A stretch of DNA of 64,000 bases from Alteromonas sp. KUL42 (lineage in GTDB: Bacteria; Pseudomonadota; Gammaproteobacteria; Enterobacterales; Alteromonadaceae), in NCBI RefSeq assembly GCF_006538325.1, contig NZ_BJKK01000013.1, positions 62,001 to 126,000 of the forward strand. Direction: 5' to 3'. The translations under genes and the position numbers were made by a program. The notes beneath the pieces are model-generated. The model saw nothing but the letters and a program-made list of their open reading frames with translations, had not been told where the DNA came from and made no database searches. Below, piece by piece: positions 19,343 to 26,714 of this stretch (its first letter is position 1; the number at the start of each line of letters is the position of its first letter).

Positions 19343-19859
19343 AATCAATTGTTTCCTTACTGTGGTAACCAGTGATAAGAGGTAAACAAACAACAATAGG
19401 CTCATAATAAACCGCACCGTTGCACCTCTTCTGTGATTTAAGAATATTGCCAAACCCAGCATTGTAGGACGCCAATGCAAGCTTGTACCGTTCTGGCTGA
19501 GGGCGTGGACTACTCCACCCTTTGTTTAACTGTGACATGTAAAGCGCTGCAGCTCGTATCGAATGAACCGCTAACCAAGGGCTTTCTAAATCAGGATATT
19601 TTGTTTTCATATCACGCCAGGTGTTAGGCATGAATTGACATAAGCCCTGTGCCCCAGCTGGTGAAACCGCTAATGGTTGTAGTCGACTCTCTTGATAGCA
19701 CTGCGCTTTTAGCAATCGCCAATCAGTACCAAGCGGTAAATGAATGGCTGCGCTTCTGAATTCTTTGTCGTATTTATCAGGAAAGAGCGAGGCCGACCAA
19801 CAGGCAAACGGCAACAAAACGCAAGCCGTAGTAAACAGCCTTAGGCATATCATCCGCAT
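19290..19859 (-). CDS. Phage lytic transglycosylase (SLT-type endolysin)
   Basis: A 189-residue protein with an N-terminal hydrophobic signal (TTACVLLPFACWSAS) and the Slt core: catalytic Glu in CYQESRLQPLAVSPAGAQG, then GLCQFMPNTWRDM and LALASYNAGFGNI. It cleaves peptidoglycan glycan strands. It lies between a holin candidate and Rz/Rz1, so it is the likely endolysin, with export via its own signal peptide. Confidence 0.9.
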   Translation of the reverse strand: MRMICLRLFTTACVLLPFACWSASLFPDKYDKEFRSAAIHLPLGTDWRLLKAQCYQESRLQPLAVSPAGAQGLCQFMPNTWRDMKTKYPDLESPWLAVHSIRAAALYMSQLNKGWSSPRPQPERYKLALASYNAGFGNILKSQKRCNGAVYYEPIVVCLPLITGYHSKETIDYVNHIKRFHWLMVSTGN

Positions 19860-20007
19860 CGTTTATCCACTCACTGAAAGGGTGAACACCAATTATCTTA
19901 TCAAACCACATGAGACCGAAGCGAACGCCAACCAAAGCAAAAAGCGCTACGGTTAACTTAAAGACTAGCTCGATCACTACTGCTTCGAATCCAAACATTT
20001 TTAACAC
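19777..20007 (-). CDS. Holin candidate
   Basis: A 76-residue protein with two clear hydrophobic segments (VVIELVFKLTVALFALVGV and AVYYGLRFVAVCLLVGLAL) and a charged loop between. Size, topology and the location just upstream of (and 83 bases overlapping) the endolysin gene fit a two-segment holin. No family was recognised. GTG at 20007 or ATG at 19998 may start it. Confidence 0.6.
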   Translation of the reverse strand: MLKMFGFEAVVIELVFKLTVALFALVGVRFGLMWFDKIIGVHPFSEWINDADDMPKAVYYGLRFVAVCLLVGLALS

Positions 20008-20013
20008 CGTTTG

Positions 20014-20379
20014 TTATTTAGGCGTATCCAGCTTAGTTTCTAGCTTTGCCAACGCTTTAACTAAACTGGGTAACGAATGATTGAGACCAGCCATGACAGG
20101 CTGCAGTTGTTCTAATTGAGACTCGACACGGGCCATACGGTCGTTAATGCTATCGAGCCTTAAACTGATATGATCTTCTAAGTCGTCTTTGCGCATGTAG
20201 TGCGATTTGACATCTTCTCTGAAGTTAGAAGATTTTTCTTTTTCAGCATTGTGCTGATTCCACAAACTACTCAAACTGGTTCTGATACTGTTCAGAATGA
20301 AACCGCCTACGGTAGCAACCAGCAAGCAAAAAGAAATTAACACCGTAAGCCATTCTGCAGACATCGTTACCCTATCCAT
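20014..20379 (-). CDS. Membrane-anchored coiled-coil protein of the lysis block
   Basis: A 121-residue protein: one N-terminal membrane segment (WLTVLISFCLLVATVGGFIL) and a long coiled coil (SINDRMARVESQLEQLQPVM). First gene after the two terminators. An internal ATG at 20364 with AGGG upstream is an alternative start. It might be a second holin-type or lysis-timing protein; no family recognised. Confidence 0.55.
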   Translation of the reverse strand: MDRVTMSAEWLTVLISFCLLVATVGGFILNSIRTSLSSLWNQHNAEKEKSSNFREDVKSHYMRKDDLEDHISLRLDSINDRMARVESQLEQLQPVMAGLNHSLPSLVKALAKLETKLDTPK

Positions 20380-20431
20380 TCCATTGCAAACGAATTCAGG
20401 CTATTGGTACAAAGTTTCATAAGCCACCATT

Positions 20432-20456
20432 AAAAAAGCCCTTCCGATGGAAGGGC
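20432..20456 (-). terminator. Intrinsic terminator for leftward transcription
   Basis: Stem GCCCTTCC/GGAAGGGC (20438-20445, 20449-20456) with a 3-base loop, and an A6 run at 20432-20437 on the plus strand that gives a U-tract on the minus-strand transcript. Second of two tandem terminators between the early operon and the lysis block. Confidence 0.8.
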
Positions 20457-20491
20457 AAAGTTGGGATAGACAGTTACCGATTTACAGGCAT

Positions 20492-20518
20492 AAAAAAACG
20501 GCGACCTTGCTGGTCGCC
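20492..20518 (-). terminator. Intrinsic terminator for leftward transcription
   Basis: Stem GGCGACC/GGTCGCC (20500-20506, 20512-20518) with loop TTGCT and an A7 run at 20492-20498, i.e. a U7 tract on the leftward transcript. Lies 66 bases after the last early gene. Late expression must read through this and the next terminator, which fits antitermination control. Confidence 0.85.
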
Positions 20519-20583
20519 TTCACATTGATACAGTTTTACTAACATATCAATATGGGGCATATTACCCCCCGTAAAACTTAAAA

Positions 20584-21198
20584 TCAAGCACTTTTTTTAA
20601 AAAAACGTTCAAATTGGTATTCGCATGCAATGAGCGAATCTCTGTCGAGCCTGTGGCATATACGCTTGAGGTGTTTAAAGCGTGAACTCCAATTATTTTC
20701 CCAATTCTTGATTGTTATGTTGTTCAATTTTGCAATGTCGACCTGTGTATATTCCCTAGCTACCCCTTTAATTTCAAGCATGGTATCGCCTATAGCATAG
20801 GGAATAATTTGCTTGATCTTACTCACCGTTCTTTCCTGTGTTTTCGTTGCTTGGCTTACGTACTGAGCAAGCAACCAAATATTGAGAAACGCCGCTGACG
20901 GCTGATGATTGACGCTAGCATAAACTAATTTTAACCAAATTTTATATTCGTGGACTGGTACTTGATTAACCGCGTCTTTGTATCGGCTACCGCCATCGGT
21001 TGGGGTAAAAACGTTAATTTCCTTATTTTTTCGGCTTCGTGTCTCAGTAGCGCTAACTACCCGTTTTTGCGTGCTAGACCAGTCGTATTGGTACTGTCCT
21101 TCACGCGCATTTTCACAAACCGCTGCTATGGTTGAAGGTATGATCAGCCTAGACTCATAACAGCTCATTAAGCGTTTCCTGATATTGCTTACATCCAT
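20584..21198 (-). CDS. Last gene of the leftward early operon; possible late regulator (Q position)
   Basis: A basic protein of about 204 residues with no recognised domain. It contains TKTQERTVSKIKQIIPYAIG and NITIKNWENNWSSRFKHLKRICHRLD, helical and rich in Lys/Arg. It follows the P-like gene directly (4-base overlap) and is followed by two tandem terminators and then the lysis genes. That is the position of antiterminator Q in lambdoid phages, so an antitermination role is a positional inference only. Confidence 0.6.
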   Translation of the reverse strand: MDVSNIRKRLMSCYESRLIIPSTIAAVCENAREGQYQYDWSSTQKRVVSATETRSRKNKEINVFTPTDGGSRYKDAVNQVPVHEYKIWLKLVYASVNHQPSAAFLNIWLLAQYVSQATKTQERTVSKIKQIIPYAIGDTMLEIKGVAREYTQVDIAKLNNITIKNWENNWSSRFKHLKRICHRLDRDSLIACEYQFERFFKKSA

Positions 21199-21200
21199 GG

Positions 21201-21980
21201 TCACGCTACCTTATCGTCTGGTGTGCTTATGTGCGCTTGGCGTTTCTTCGAAAAAGCTATACCAAGCTCTCTAATTTTTTGACTAACTAAGTCATCACCA
21301 AGCATAGGCTTGCCGTTCTTAGCTACGTAACTGTCGATAACAGGCTTCTTCGGTGTAGAGTACTCAAGCGCTTTTTTCGCTTCAGGCAAGTCGCCTGTCA
21401 TTGCTCTGCTCACCCAGTACTCATACTCGCCTTTGAACAGTTCCATGAAGTCAGCGTCTCGCATTTGATAAACACGATGACCAACACGTTCGTCTACCAG
21501 CTCTACCGCGCGATGGCTAAATTCAAAGTCTTTACCTTTGAATCTTCCGCGTCTGGCGATCACTTCATCGTAAGCTTCACGCAGTGAGGGTATCCCAAGT
21601 TCCTCAGGTGTAGGCTTACAAAGCTTCGCAAACTCTGTAGGCCGTGGGCGATATTGCTGCTTACACGCCTTTGCAATACCCGATTGAATTTGTCGACTAC
21701 TAGAAACGCCCTCGTCAACCATCTGCTTAGCGTACTCACGAATGGCCCATTGCTGCATATCCAGTTCTGGGTACTTGTTCACGAATTCAGGCCAGTACTC
21801 CATCAACACTGGTTTCAGGTTTGTTAGGCAAAACTGATAGACAGTTTCAAGTCTGGTCGTTAGCGAAGTCGAATGCTTCGACCCCTTCGCCTCGTTGCGC
21901 TCGTTCGTAACAGTCTCGCCATGCGGTTGCGGTTGCATTGCGATACCCACTTTGTTGACTAGATTGCTGGTTGAGTGCAT
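21201..21980 (-). CDS. Replication protein P-like helicase loader
   Basis: A 259-residue soluble protein carrying YRPRPTEFAKLCKPTPEELGIPSLREAYDEV, the pattern of lambda P-type proteins that bring the host DnaB helicase to the phage origin. The gene overlaps the O-like gene by about 130 bases if the ATG at 21980 is used; an ATG at 21938 (MQPQPHGE) is the main alternative. Operon partner of the O-like gene. Confidence 0.75.
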   Translation of the reverse strand: MHSTSNLVNKVGIAMQPQPHGETVTNERNEAKGSKHSTSLTTRLETVYQFCLTNLKPVLMEYWPEFVNKYPELDMQQWAIREYAKQMVDEGVSSSRQIQSGIAKACKQQYRPRPTEFAKLCKPTPEELGIPSLREAYDEVIARRGRFKGKDFEFSHRAVELVDERVGHRVYQMRDADFMELFKGEYEYWVSRAMTGDLPEAKKALEYSTPKKPVIDSYVAKNGKPMLGDDLVSQKIRELGIAFSKKRQAHISTPDDKVA

Positions 21981-22677
21981 GACTGCCCCCTTTGACTTGG
22001 TTGTGCTTGATGGTTGCGCAATAACGCATCCAGTACTTTCGATGTGTGGCGATATGGCGATAGGTGTTTCCCGTATCGCTTAACTTCCACTTATTGAAAA
22101 TCGCTTGTAGTTCATCCGCAGGAACTGAAAGACCAACCTGTTTGGCCAATCCTACCCAGTCGTTACAGAAGTTCAAATTCTCGCGCGCGCACGCGTTATC
22201 CTCTTCTTCTAGATCGGGTATAACGGGTATGTGTTGTTCCTCAGATTTTTGGAATTTTAAAATATTTCCGCTGTAGCGCTTGTGTGGTGTGGGTTGTGGC
22301 GTTTTTTTATTGCGTGTTGTTCCCGTGTTGCTCTCGTGTTGTTCCTCATTTGAACCTGATAAATCTGTTGAGGCTAAAGAGCAGTGATAACAGGCTGCTT
22401 TTTGTTCTTTTATGGAGCCTTTTTCAACCAATTCTATTAGGTTTGCTCGCTCTAATTGTCGAACTGCTGTTCGTATTTTCTCGGTGGTTGGCTTGGGCTC
22501 AATTGTATTCGAGCCACGAGGTGGTAAGTGCAGCATTTCCTCTTTCATTGAGCGTAATGAAACGTGCACTAGGCCATCACTATACCCCATATTCTTGCGG
22601 AAGCAACGTATGTAAAGCGTAACCGCGAACGGTGGCAAGCTGTTATCACTCAGCGCTTCAAATTCTCGTGTGTTCAT
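21847..22677 (-). CDS. Replication initiator O-like protein (winged helix)
   Basis: A 276-residue protein with an N-terminal winged-helix-like region (VHVSLRSMKEEM, TEKIRTAVRQLERANLIELVEKG), a polar middle and a C-terminal DnaT-like part (FNKWKLSDTGNTYRHIATHRKYWMRYCA). Such proteins bind the phage origin and recruit P/DnaB. The origin may lie within the low-complexity middle of the gene, as in lambda, but no clear iterons were found. Confidence 0.7.
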   Translation of the reverse strand: MNTREFEALSDNSLPPFAVTLYIRCFRKNMGYSDGLVHVSLRSMKEEMLHLPPRGSNTIEPKPTTEKIRTAVRQLERANLIELVEKGSIKEQKAACYHCSLASTDLSGSNEEQHESNTGTTRNKKTPQPTPHKRYSGNILKFQKSEEQHIPVIPDLEEEDNACARENLNFCNDWVGLAKQVGLSVPADELQAIFNKWKLSDTGNTYRHIATHRKYWMRYCATIKHNQVKGGSHALNQQSSQQSGYRNATATAWRDCYERAQRGEGVEAFDFANDQT

Positions 22678-22693
22678 TCTGTAAACCTCATAC

Positions 22694-23044
22694 TCATAGC
22701 CAAGGCGTCTCGTCTGTGATTTCTAAGCCAGAGTTACATTCAAATTTGTAAAGAGCGACTGCGAGCAATTCGAGTAACCCGACCAAATCACACTCAGCAG
22801 TGAGTTTACCTGCGCTGGTTGGGGTGCGAGGTACTCGAATGCAGATATTCAGAAGGCCATTGCCACTGGTAGTAAGAGCCTTGATGATGAAATTGCGAGA
22901 AGGCTCAGAAAGTCTTTTAAAAGCATCTGATTCAATAAACGTTTCAACACTCTTAACCAAGCCGTCCACGCAAGAAAAATCAATGGCTAAAGCTAAACTA
23001 GCAATTTTGGGTGTTGATTGAGTGCTATTTTTGGACTTATTCAC
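22694..23044 (-). CDS. Hypothetical early phage protein
   Basis: A 116-residue soluble protein, not recognised. It has a Ser/Thr-rich start, then helical segments (CVDGLVKSVETFIESDAFKRL) and a hydrophobic C-terminal helix (LVGLLELLAVALYKF). It overlaps the preceding gene by 4 bases, so it belongs to the leftward early operon. Confidence 0.6.
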   Translation of the reverse strand: MNKSKNSTQSTPKIASLALAIDFSCVDGLVKSVETFIESDAFKRLSEPSRNFIIKALTTSGNGLLNICIRVPRTPTSAGKLTAECDLVGLLELLAVALYKFECNSGLEITDETPWL

Positions 23045-23541
23045 TGCATGCCCTCGCCCAGCTTGGTTATGGCTTCCAGCTGCAGCAGGTCGTCTGCTAT
23101 TTCAACCAGCTTACTAGATATGGTTGGGTCCATGAATCTGGCTAACGCATTTAGTGTTTCTCGCTTAATACCAAGGTCTTGCGGTTTACGTCTAATTGCG
23201 ATGAACAATGCTTCTAAGCTTTTAATGGATGTGTGTACCGGGTCTTCCTGCTTTTGATCTTTGTCTTTGGCGGTTCGTGCTGCGCTGATGTCTTTCACTT
23301 TGTCATTCAGTGAAGCGATGGTACCACCAACAGGTTCAAAGTATGAGGCAGCTTTACCCTTGGCAGTCAACGACCACGTTTTATCATCTGGGTCTTTCTG
23401 GATATAGCCCTGACCACTCAATCTGCCTAGTGCGGCCGATAATGGTGGTAATTCCACGACACCAATTGCTTCAGCAAGTGCGTCGCGGCTATAAGTGTTA
23501 TTAGGCTTAAAACAATTCAGTAAATCAGTGTCAGTAAACAT
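23041..23541 (-). CDS. Winged-helix early phage protein
   Basis: A 166-residue protein whose N-terminus (YSRDALAEAIGVVELPPLSAALGRLSGQGYIQKD) reads as a winged helix-turn-helix, with a helical C-terminal half. Could be a replication or regulatory DNA-binding protein. Overlaps both neighbours by 1-4 bases in the early operon. Confidence 0.6.
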   Translation of the reverse strand: MFTDTDLLNCFKPNNTYSRDALAEAIGVVELPPLSAALGRLSGQGYIQKDPDDKTWSLTAKGKAASYFEPVGGTIASLNDKVKDISAARTAKDKDQKQEDPVHTSIKSLEALFIAIRRKPQDLGIKRETLNALARFMDPTISSKLVEIADDLLQLEAITKLGEGMQ

Positions 23542-23795
23542 TACTGGTCCTCAGCGGCGGTGATCAGAATTAAGTCTTCAGGCGCCAAATGAATGCGCCC
23601 GTTCAAGTCGTCATCAACGTGAATGATGCGTTCAAAAACGATGGCTACTTTTCCGTAGCTTTTACCATCAAGAATGGTGGGTTCAGTTAATGTGCGCGCG
23701 CCTGGTATTGGCCGAACAGCATCGCCCACTTTAAAGACCTTCTTTCGGCTTGATGGTAATCCCATGTATTTCATCATGCGTCCCTGTTTGCTCAT
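23541..23795 (-). CDS. Hypothetical early phage protein
   Basis: An 84-residue protein with an SH3-like short-strand pattern (VFKVGDAVRPIPGAR, YGKVAIVFERIIHVDD, LAPEDLILI). Function unknown. First clear gene of the leftward block after the small-gene region at 23.8-24.3 kb, with its stop overlapping the next start by one base. Confidence 0.6.
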   Translation of the reverse strand: MSKQGRMMKYMGLPSSRKKVFKVGDAVRPIPGARTLTEPTILDGKSYGKVAIVFERIIHVDDDLNGRIHLAPEDLILITAAEDQ

Positions 23796-23888
23796 CGCAT
23801 CACCACTAGATGCGCTGATGTAACTTTACTCACCGCGGTTACCTCTGGTAGATTGAGCAGAATTCGAACAAAACAAGGAAGTGACACA

Positions 23889-24029
23889 ATGACAGTAAAT
23901 TCGCAAACACTTAACCTTAAGCCAGGTGCAAAAGTTTGCATCAAGTCTGAAATCGCAGCTGGTACAGAGCCTTTCAGGATTACGCTCGACGAGAGTAATG
24001 TTGATAGATCCATTAGACTGGTCGACTAA
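23889..24029 (+). CDS. Small rightward phage gene (46 aa), tentative
   Basis: An ATG at 23889 preceded by AAGGAAG at good distance opens a 46-residue frame (LNLKPGAKVCIKSEIAAG, ending SIRLVD). Codon choice is more ordinary than in the two antisense frames at the same place (24013-23792 and 24074-23826), the second half of which is Cys-rich. I favour the plus strand, but a leftward gene from ATG 24074 also has a GAAGGG upstream. Confidence 0.45.
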   Translation: MTVNSQTLNLKPGAKVCIKSEIAAGTEPFRITLDESNVDRSIRLVD

Positions 24030-24144
24030 CAATTCAGTGTTCTTTGTATTGTTAATTATGGTTATTTCAGTCATCTCGATACCCTTCACTTATACACATC
24101 GTTAAGCGCTGCTATAACAGCTTTCATTGCCTTGGACTGCTCGT

Positions 24145-24300
24145 TCATGACATCACCAACGAATAAACGGCAAGCGCTAGCGGTAAAGCCACTGTAAAAA
24201 CAGAAACAGTAATCAGCGTGGCTCTTACCACGCGTACAGAACGTGGTGGTTGGTGCCACATGTGGTGATTACTGCTTTTTCTTCTGTTCTTTGTGGACAT
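24145..24300 (-). CDS. Small single-pass membrane protein
   Basis: A 51-residue frame from ATG 24300 with GAAGGG eight bases upstream. The first 25 residues are basic and His-rich (TKNRRKSSNHHMWH), followed by one membrane segment (LITVSVFTVALPLALAVYSLV). A 20-codon frame begins at ATG 24148 overlapping its stop. Short phage membrane proteins of this kind are often unannotated. Confidence 0.5.
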   Translation of the reverse strand: MSTKNRRKSSNHHMWHQPPRSVRVVRATLITVSVFTVALPLALAVYSLVMS

Positions 24301-24385
24301 TATATTTACCCTTCGGAAGTACAGTTATAGATATGCAGTGCTTCAGCTATGCTTGTGAGCGAAACACTGTTAAGAAGGTATTGTG

Positions 24386-24556
24386 ATGAAACAACAAGAA
24401 AACGCTCAGGTGGCTTCTGTTCTGTTAGAAAAAGCTGTTGAAGAATTAAACGCGCTAACTCAAAGCGGGTGCCGCGACGAGATTGAAGAGTTATTTGTAA
24501 GGAGTCTGATTTGTGAGCTAACCCTTTACAAAGTGATGATTGAAGAGAGGAAATAG
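24386..24556 (+). CDS. Small rightward helical phage protein (56 aa), tentative
   Basis: ATG at 24386 with AAGAAGG seven bases upstream. The 56-residue product is strongly helical and acidic (VASVLLEKAVEELNAL, DEIEELFVRSLICEL). It is convergent with the Cro-like gene (stop to stop 6 bases). The antisense frame here is Ser/Leu-rich and looks like a shadow. Confidence 0.5.
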   Translation: MKQQENAQVASVLLEKAVEELNALTQSGCRDEIEELFVRSLICELTLYKVMIEERK

Positions 24557-24557
24557 T

Positions 24558-24583
24558 CAGATTCATGCTGCTGACTCTTCTTC
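24558..24583. repeat. Left copy of imperfect direct repeat flanking the immunity region
   Basis: CAGATTC followed by ATGCTGCTGACTCTTCTTC. The same sequence with one substitution and two extra bases lies at 25835-25862 in the same orientation. Here it covers the 3' end of the Cro-like gene. Confidence 0.7.
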
Positions 24584-24796
24584 TATGTCAGACCTAGGGG
24601 GAAAAACCATGTCCAAGGTGCAGTAAACACCTTTTCTGTTAAGTGCAAAAACAATTTTTCGGCAATCGTCAAGACTAGGTATTCTTATCTCGTTTTCGTA
24701 ATTGCTTACTCTTGTCCCTCTCTTCCAATTACAAAGAGCAGCGAGATGATTGCAAGTTAACTGGGCTTTCTCTCTGAATTCTTTTAGGTTGTTCAT
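24563..24796 (-). CDS. Cro-like HTH regulator
   Basis: A 77-residue XRE-type protein. The recognition segment ALCNWKRGTRVSNYENEIR closely parallels FRCDWSKSRISNYENGIR in the rightward regulator at 25438, so the two probably see related DNA sites. It starts the leftward early operon. A 13-bp operator (24834-24846) lies in its promoter, between TTGTCA (-35) and TACCTT (-10) on the minus strand. Likely the Cro-type half of the switch. Confidence 0.75.
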   Translation of the reverse strand: MNNLKEFREKAQLTCNHLAALCNWKRGTRVSNYENEIRIPSLDDCRKIVFALNRKGVYCTLDMVFPPRSDIEEESAA

Positions 24797-24833
24797 GCTG
24801 CCTCAACACATTAAACGCGACTACATATAAGGT

Positions 24834-24846
24834 ACACGCTCTGTGT
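24834..24846. promoter_or_regulatory. ACAC-N5-GTGT operator 1
   Basis: ACACGCTCTGTGT, between the predicted -35 (TTGTCA) and -10 (TACCTT, 17-base spacing) of the leftward early promoter. One of three sites with this 4+5+4 inverted form, each at a prophage promoter. Confidence 0.7.
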
Positions 24847-24896
24847 TTTTTTGACAACACGATATGATATTTATTTTATAAAATATTGAAATTACG

Positions 24897-25253
24897 TTAT
24901 TTATTAATCTTTGCTGCGATTAATTTTGCGATTGATTCGATATTGAAGGGTTCTTTTATTACCAATGCCTCCATTGTTCTAAGATCAGCGACAGCTTCTT
25001 GGATGGATGCTAATAAATGATGATCAAAACCAGTCCTCGTTAGATTTACATTAGCATCCATTTCTCCTACTTTCATGCCAGTTTTTAATTCAATTCTGCG
25101 CGCAAAAGCATGGCCCAGTTTTTTTACCCGATGTTCCGTTTTTAATTGGCTAATATAGTTAGCATCTGTTTCCAAGATTTCGGCTAGTTTTTTTGCTGTG
25201 CCGTGTTGTTTAATCAATCTTATAAGGTTGGTTTGCCTAGCTTTCCAAACTTC
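24897..25253 (-). CDS. HTH DNA-binding regulator
   Basis: From ATG 25253 (MEVWKARQTNLIRLIK, with AAGGCG upstream) a protein of about 118 residues with an HTH (GTAKKLAEILETDANYISQLKT) of the kind seen in short phage repressors, and a helical C-terminal part. A longer frame to 25319 would include the palindrome that looks like this gene's operator, so I place the start after it. It lies between the Cro-like and the rightward repressor genes, so the switch has three DNA-binding proteins. Confidence 0.7.
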   Translation of the reverse strand, partial: EVWKARQTNLIRLIKQHGTAKKLAEILETDANYISQLKTEHRVKKLGHAFARRIELKTGMKVGEMDANVNLTRTGFDHHLLASIQEAVADLRTMEALVIKEPFNIESIAKLIAAKINK

Positions 25254-25276
25254 CATACTAACGCCTTCGTTTACTT

Positions 25277-25295
25277 TATTACCGTTTCGGTAATA
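25277..25295. promoter_or_regulatory. 19-bp perfect palindromic operator
   Basis: TATTACCGTTTCGGTAATA: 8-bp arms around TTT, 24 bases upstream of ATG 25253. On the minus strand it overlaps a TATATT that could be the -10, so it probably autoregulates the HTH gene. Different sequence from the ACAC-N5-GTGT sites. Confidence 0.7.
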
Positions 25296-25371
25296 TAGCT
25301 TATTATTTACAACCAGCATGATTTATTTAAAAAAATGTGAAAGCAGACCAGAGGAAACGTGACGAAGTGAT

Positions 25372-25384
25372 ACACATAACGTGT
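25372..25384. promoter_or_regulatory. ACAC-N5-GTGT operator 2
   Basis: ACACATAACGTGT upstream of the rightward repressor gene. A TATACT at 25403-25408 fits a -10, which puts the operator over its -35 region. Confidence 0.7.
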
Positions 25385-25437
25385 AATTATAATATTTTTT
25401 GATATACTGTTAGGCAACTTGAATAAAGGTTTGCATC

Positions 25438-25884
25438 ATGGACACTAAAACTACTATAGGCAATAGAATTAGAATAGCTCGCGAGAAGGCAGGCTTAACA
25501 GTTCCTCAATTAGCTTTTAGATGTGATTGGAGCAAGTCACGTATTTCAAACTATGAAAATGGTATAAGAACAGCTGGCATCGAAGAGATCAATAAATTGT
25601 CTGATGCATTAGAGCCTTTTCTCGGAAAATACGTCAATTTTTACTTTGTCGAAGGCACATGGCCAAATGAACTTGGGTCAAGCTATAGAATCCCTGCATT
25701 AACTATTGAAAAGTCAGTGCAAGCTTTTAGAGAGGTAATTGGCGACGCAATAGATTTCGGAAGGATAAAGCTTGAACCAGGCTTAAATCCTTCTGAACTT
25801 GTCGAGAGTTATTCAAGAGAGCTAGTGAAGTTAACAGATTCTAATGCTACTGACTCTTCTTCGAGCGATGCTCAAAAACGTTAA
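25438..25884 (+). CDS. XRE-family repressor (CI-like candidate)
   Basis: A 148-residue protein with an N-terminal HTH (IGNRIRIAREKAGLTVPQLAFRCDWSKSRISNYENG) and a C-terminal part without the LexA-type self-cleavage residues, so induction would not be by standard RecA-stimulated cleavage. AAAGG lies eight bases upstream of the ATG. It is divergent from the 25253 gene and convergent with the 106-residue gene, whose last 38 bases overlap its end. Probable lysogeny repressor of the three ACAC-N5-GTGT sites. Confidence 0.75.
   Translation: MDTKTTIGNRIRIAREKAGLTVPQLAFRCDWSKSRISNYENGIRTAGIEEINKLSDALEPFLGKYVNFYFVEGTWPNELGSSYRIPALTIEKSVQAFREVIGDAIDFGRIKLEPGLNPSELVESYSRELVKLTDSNATDSSSSDAQKR
25835..25862. 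repeat. Right copy of imperfect direct repeat flanking the immunity region
   Basis: CAGATTCTA followed by ATGCTACTGACTCTTCTTC, matching 24558-24583 except for one substitution and two inserted bases. It codes the end of the rightward repressor and also holds the stop codon of the leftward 106-residue gene. Confidence 0.7.
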
Positions 25885-26167
25885 TTACATTATCGGGTAG
25901 CGCTTTTTTTGAAAACTCACATCTAATTTTGTAGTTTTTAAGCGCAGCTGCTTTCCATAAAGACATCTCAGCGCGCTGTACTCCGAAATCCTCTATTTTT
26001 TGAATGTTGTTGTACCAATCTATGAGTTCATCGGAATCTCTGTAGATTGCCGTTTCAGTTAACTTCTTATGTTTATCGTCTTTGATAAATTTGAAAAGTA
26101 CTACGCCTGTAATGGTGCCGATAACTAAAAGAGCTAGAACATATTCTACAGTGCTTTCTAAAATCAT
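25847..26167 (-). CDS. Membrane-anchored protein of a prophage accessory cassette
   Basis: A 106-residue protein: one N-terminal membrane segment (VEYVLALLVIGTITGVVLFKFI) and a charged cytoplasmic part (DELIDWYNNIQKIEDFGVQRAEM). No family recognised. Third gene of a leftward set of three, 4 bases after the multi-pass membrane gene. Transcribed against the early right operon, so it may be expressed in the lysogen. Confidence 0.65.
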   Translation of the reverse strand: MILESTVEYVLALLVIGTITGVVLFKFIKDDKHKKLTETAIYRDSDELIDWYNNIQKIEDFGVQRAEMSLWKAAALKNYKIRCEFSKKALPDNVINVFEHRSKKSQ

Positions 26168-26171
26168 GCTG

Positions 26172-26714
26172 TTAGCTCCGTTCCCTAATGCTTACCTTAA
26201 GTTCGGCAGTATGATTCCTTCTTATGTATTCAGCCGAATACATACAAACCCCTATTGTTGTCATCAAGTTCAATGTAAGTATCAGATACCTATAAAAATC
26301 TCCTGTCACATCGAAACCCAGTATATAGCGATCTGTATACCTAATAATCTGAACAAAGCCAATCACGAAAAAAGTAAAGAGGATGAAGTCGCTCAGAGTG
26401 TCACGCCTTAAAGCGAAACGTCTGCATGAAAAAATTGTTATTGCAACAAAAAGAAAGTCTGAGGCACTAAACCCTAGATACCAAATCAATGATCCAAGGG
26501 CGAGAGTATCTTCAGAGGCCCACATGCTACGAGAAATATATTCTATTCCTAAGTGTGAAATTGATGTCACACACATTAATAGAACAACTAGTGGGAAAGC
26601 CTCTCCTCTAATTCTATGATTTACTGAAATGAGGTTGGATGCTGTTATTGCGAATACAGCCGCCAGCTCTATAGCCAGCGACATCTTGTTTATCTGAAAT
26701 AGAAATTCAATCAT
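26172..26714 (-). CDS. Multi-pass membrane protein of a prophage accessory cassette
   Basis: A 180-residue protein with five probable membrane segments (near residues 12-32, 42-60, 73-95, 108-126, 143-163) and a basic C-terminus. Unrecognised. ATGA overlap with the secreted-peptide gene upstream implies coupled translation. Location beside the repressor, low GC and orientation suggest a lysogenic-conversion or exclusion gene, which is inference. Confidence 0.65.
   Translation of the reverse strand: MIEFLFQINKMSLAIELAAVFAITASNLISVNHRIRGEAFPLVVLLMCVTSISHLGIEYISRSMWASEDTLALGSLIWYLGFSASDFLFVAITIFSCRRFALRRDTLSDFILFTFFVIGFVQIIRYTDRYILGFDVTGDFYRYLILTLNLMTTIGVCMYSAEYIRRNHTAELKVSIRERS

Noticed and set aside
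23826-24074. Leftward 83-aa frame (also 24013-23792)
   Set aside because: Cys-rich, odd second half and overlap with a better plus-strand frame; kept only as an alternative in the entry at 23889.
24306-24566. Leftward 86-aa frame
   Set aside because: Ser/Leu-rich shadow of the helical plus-strand gene at 24386.
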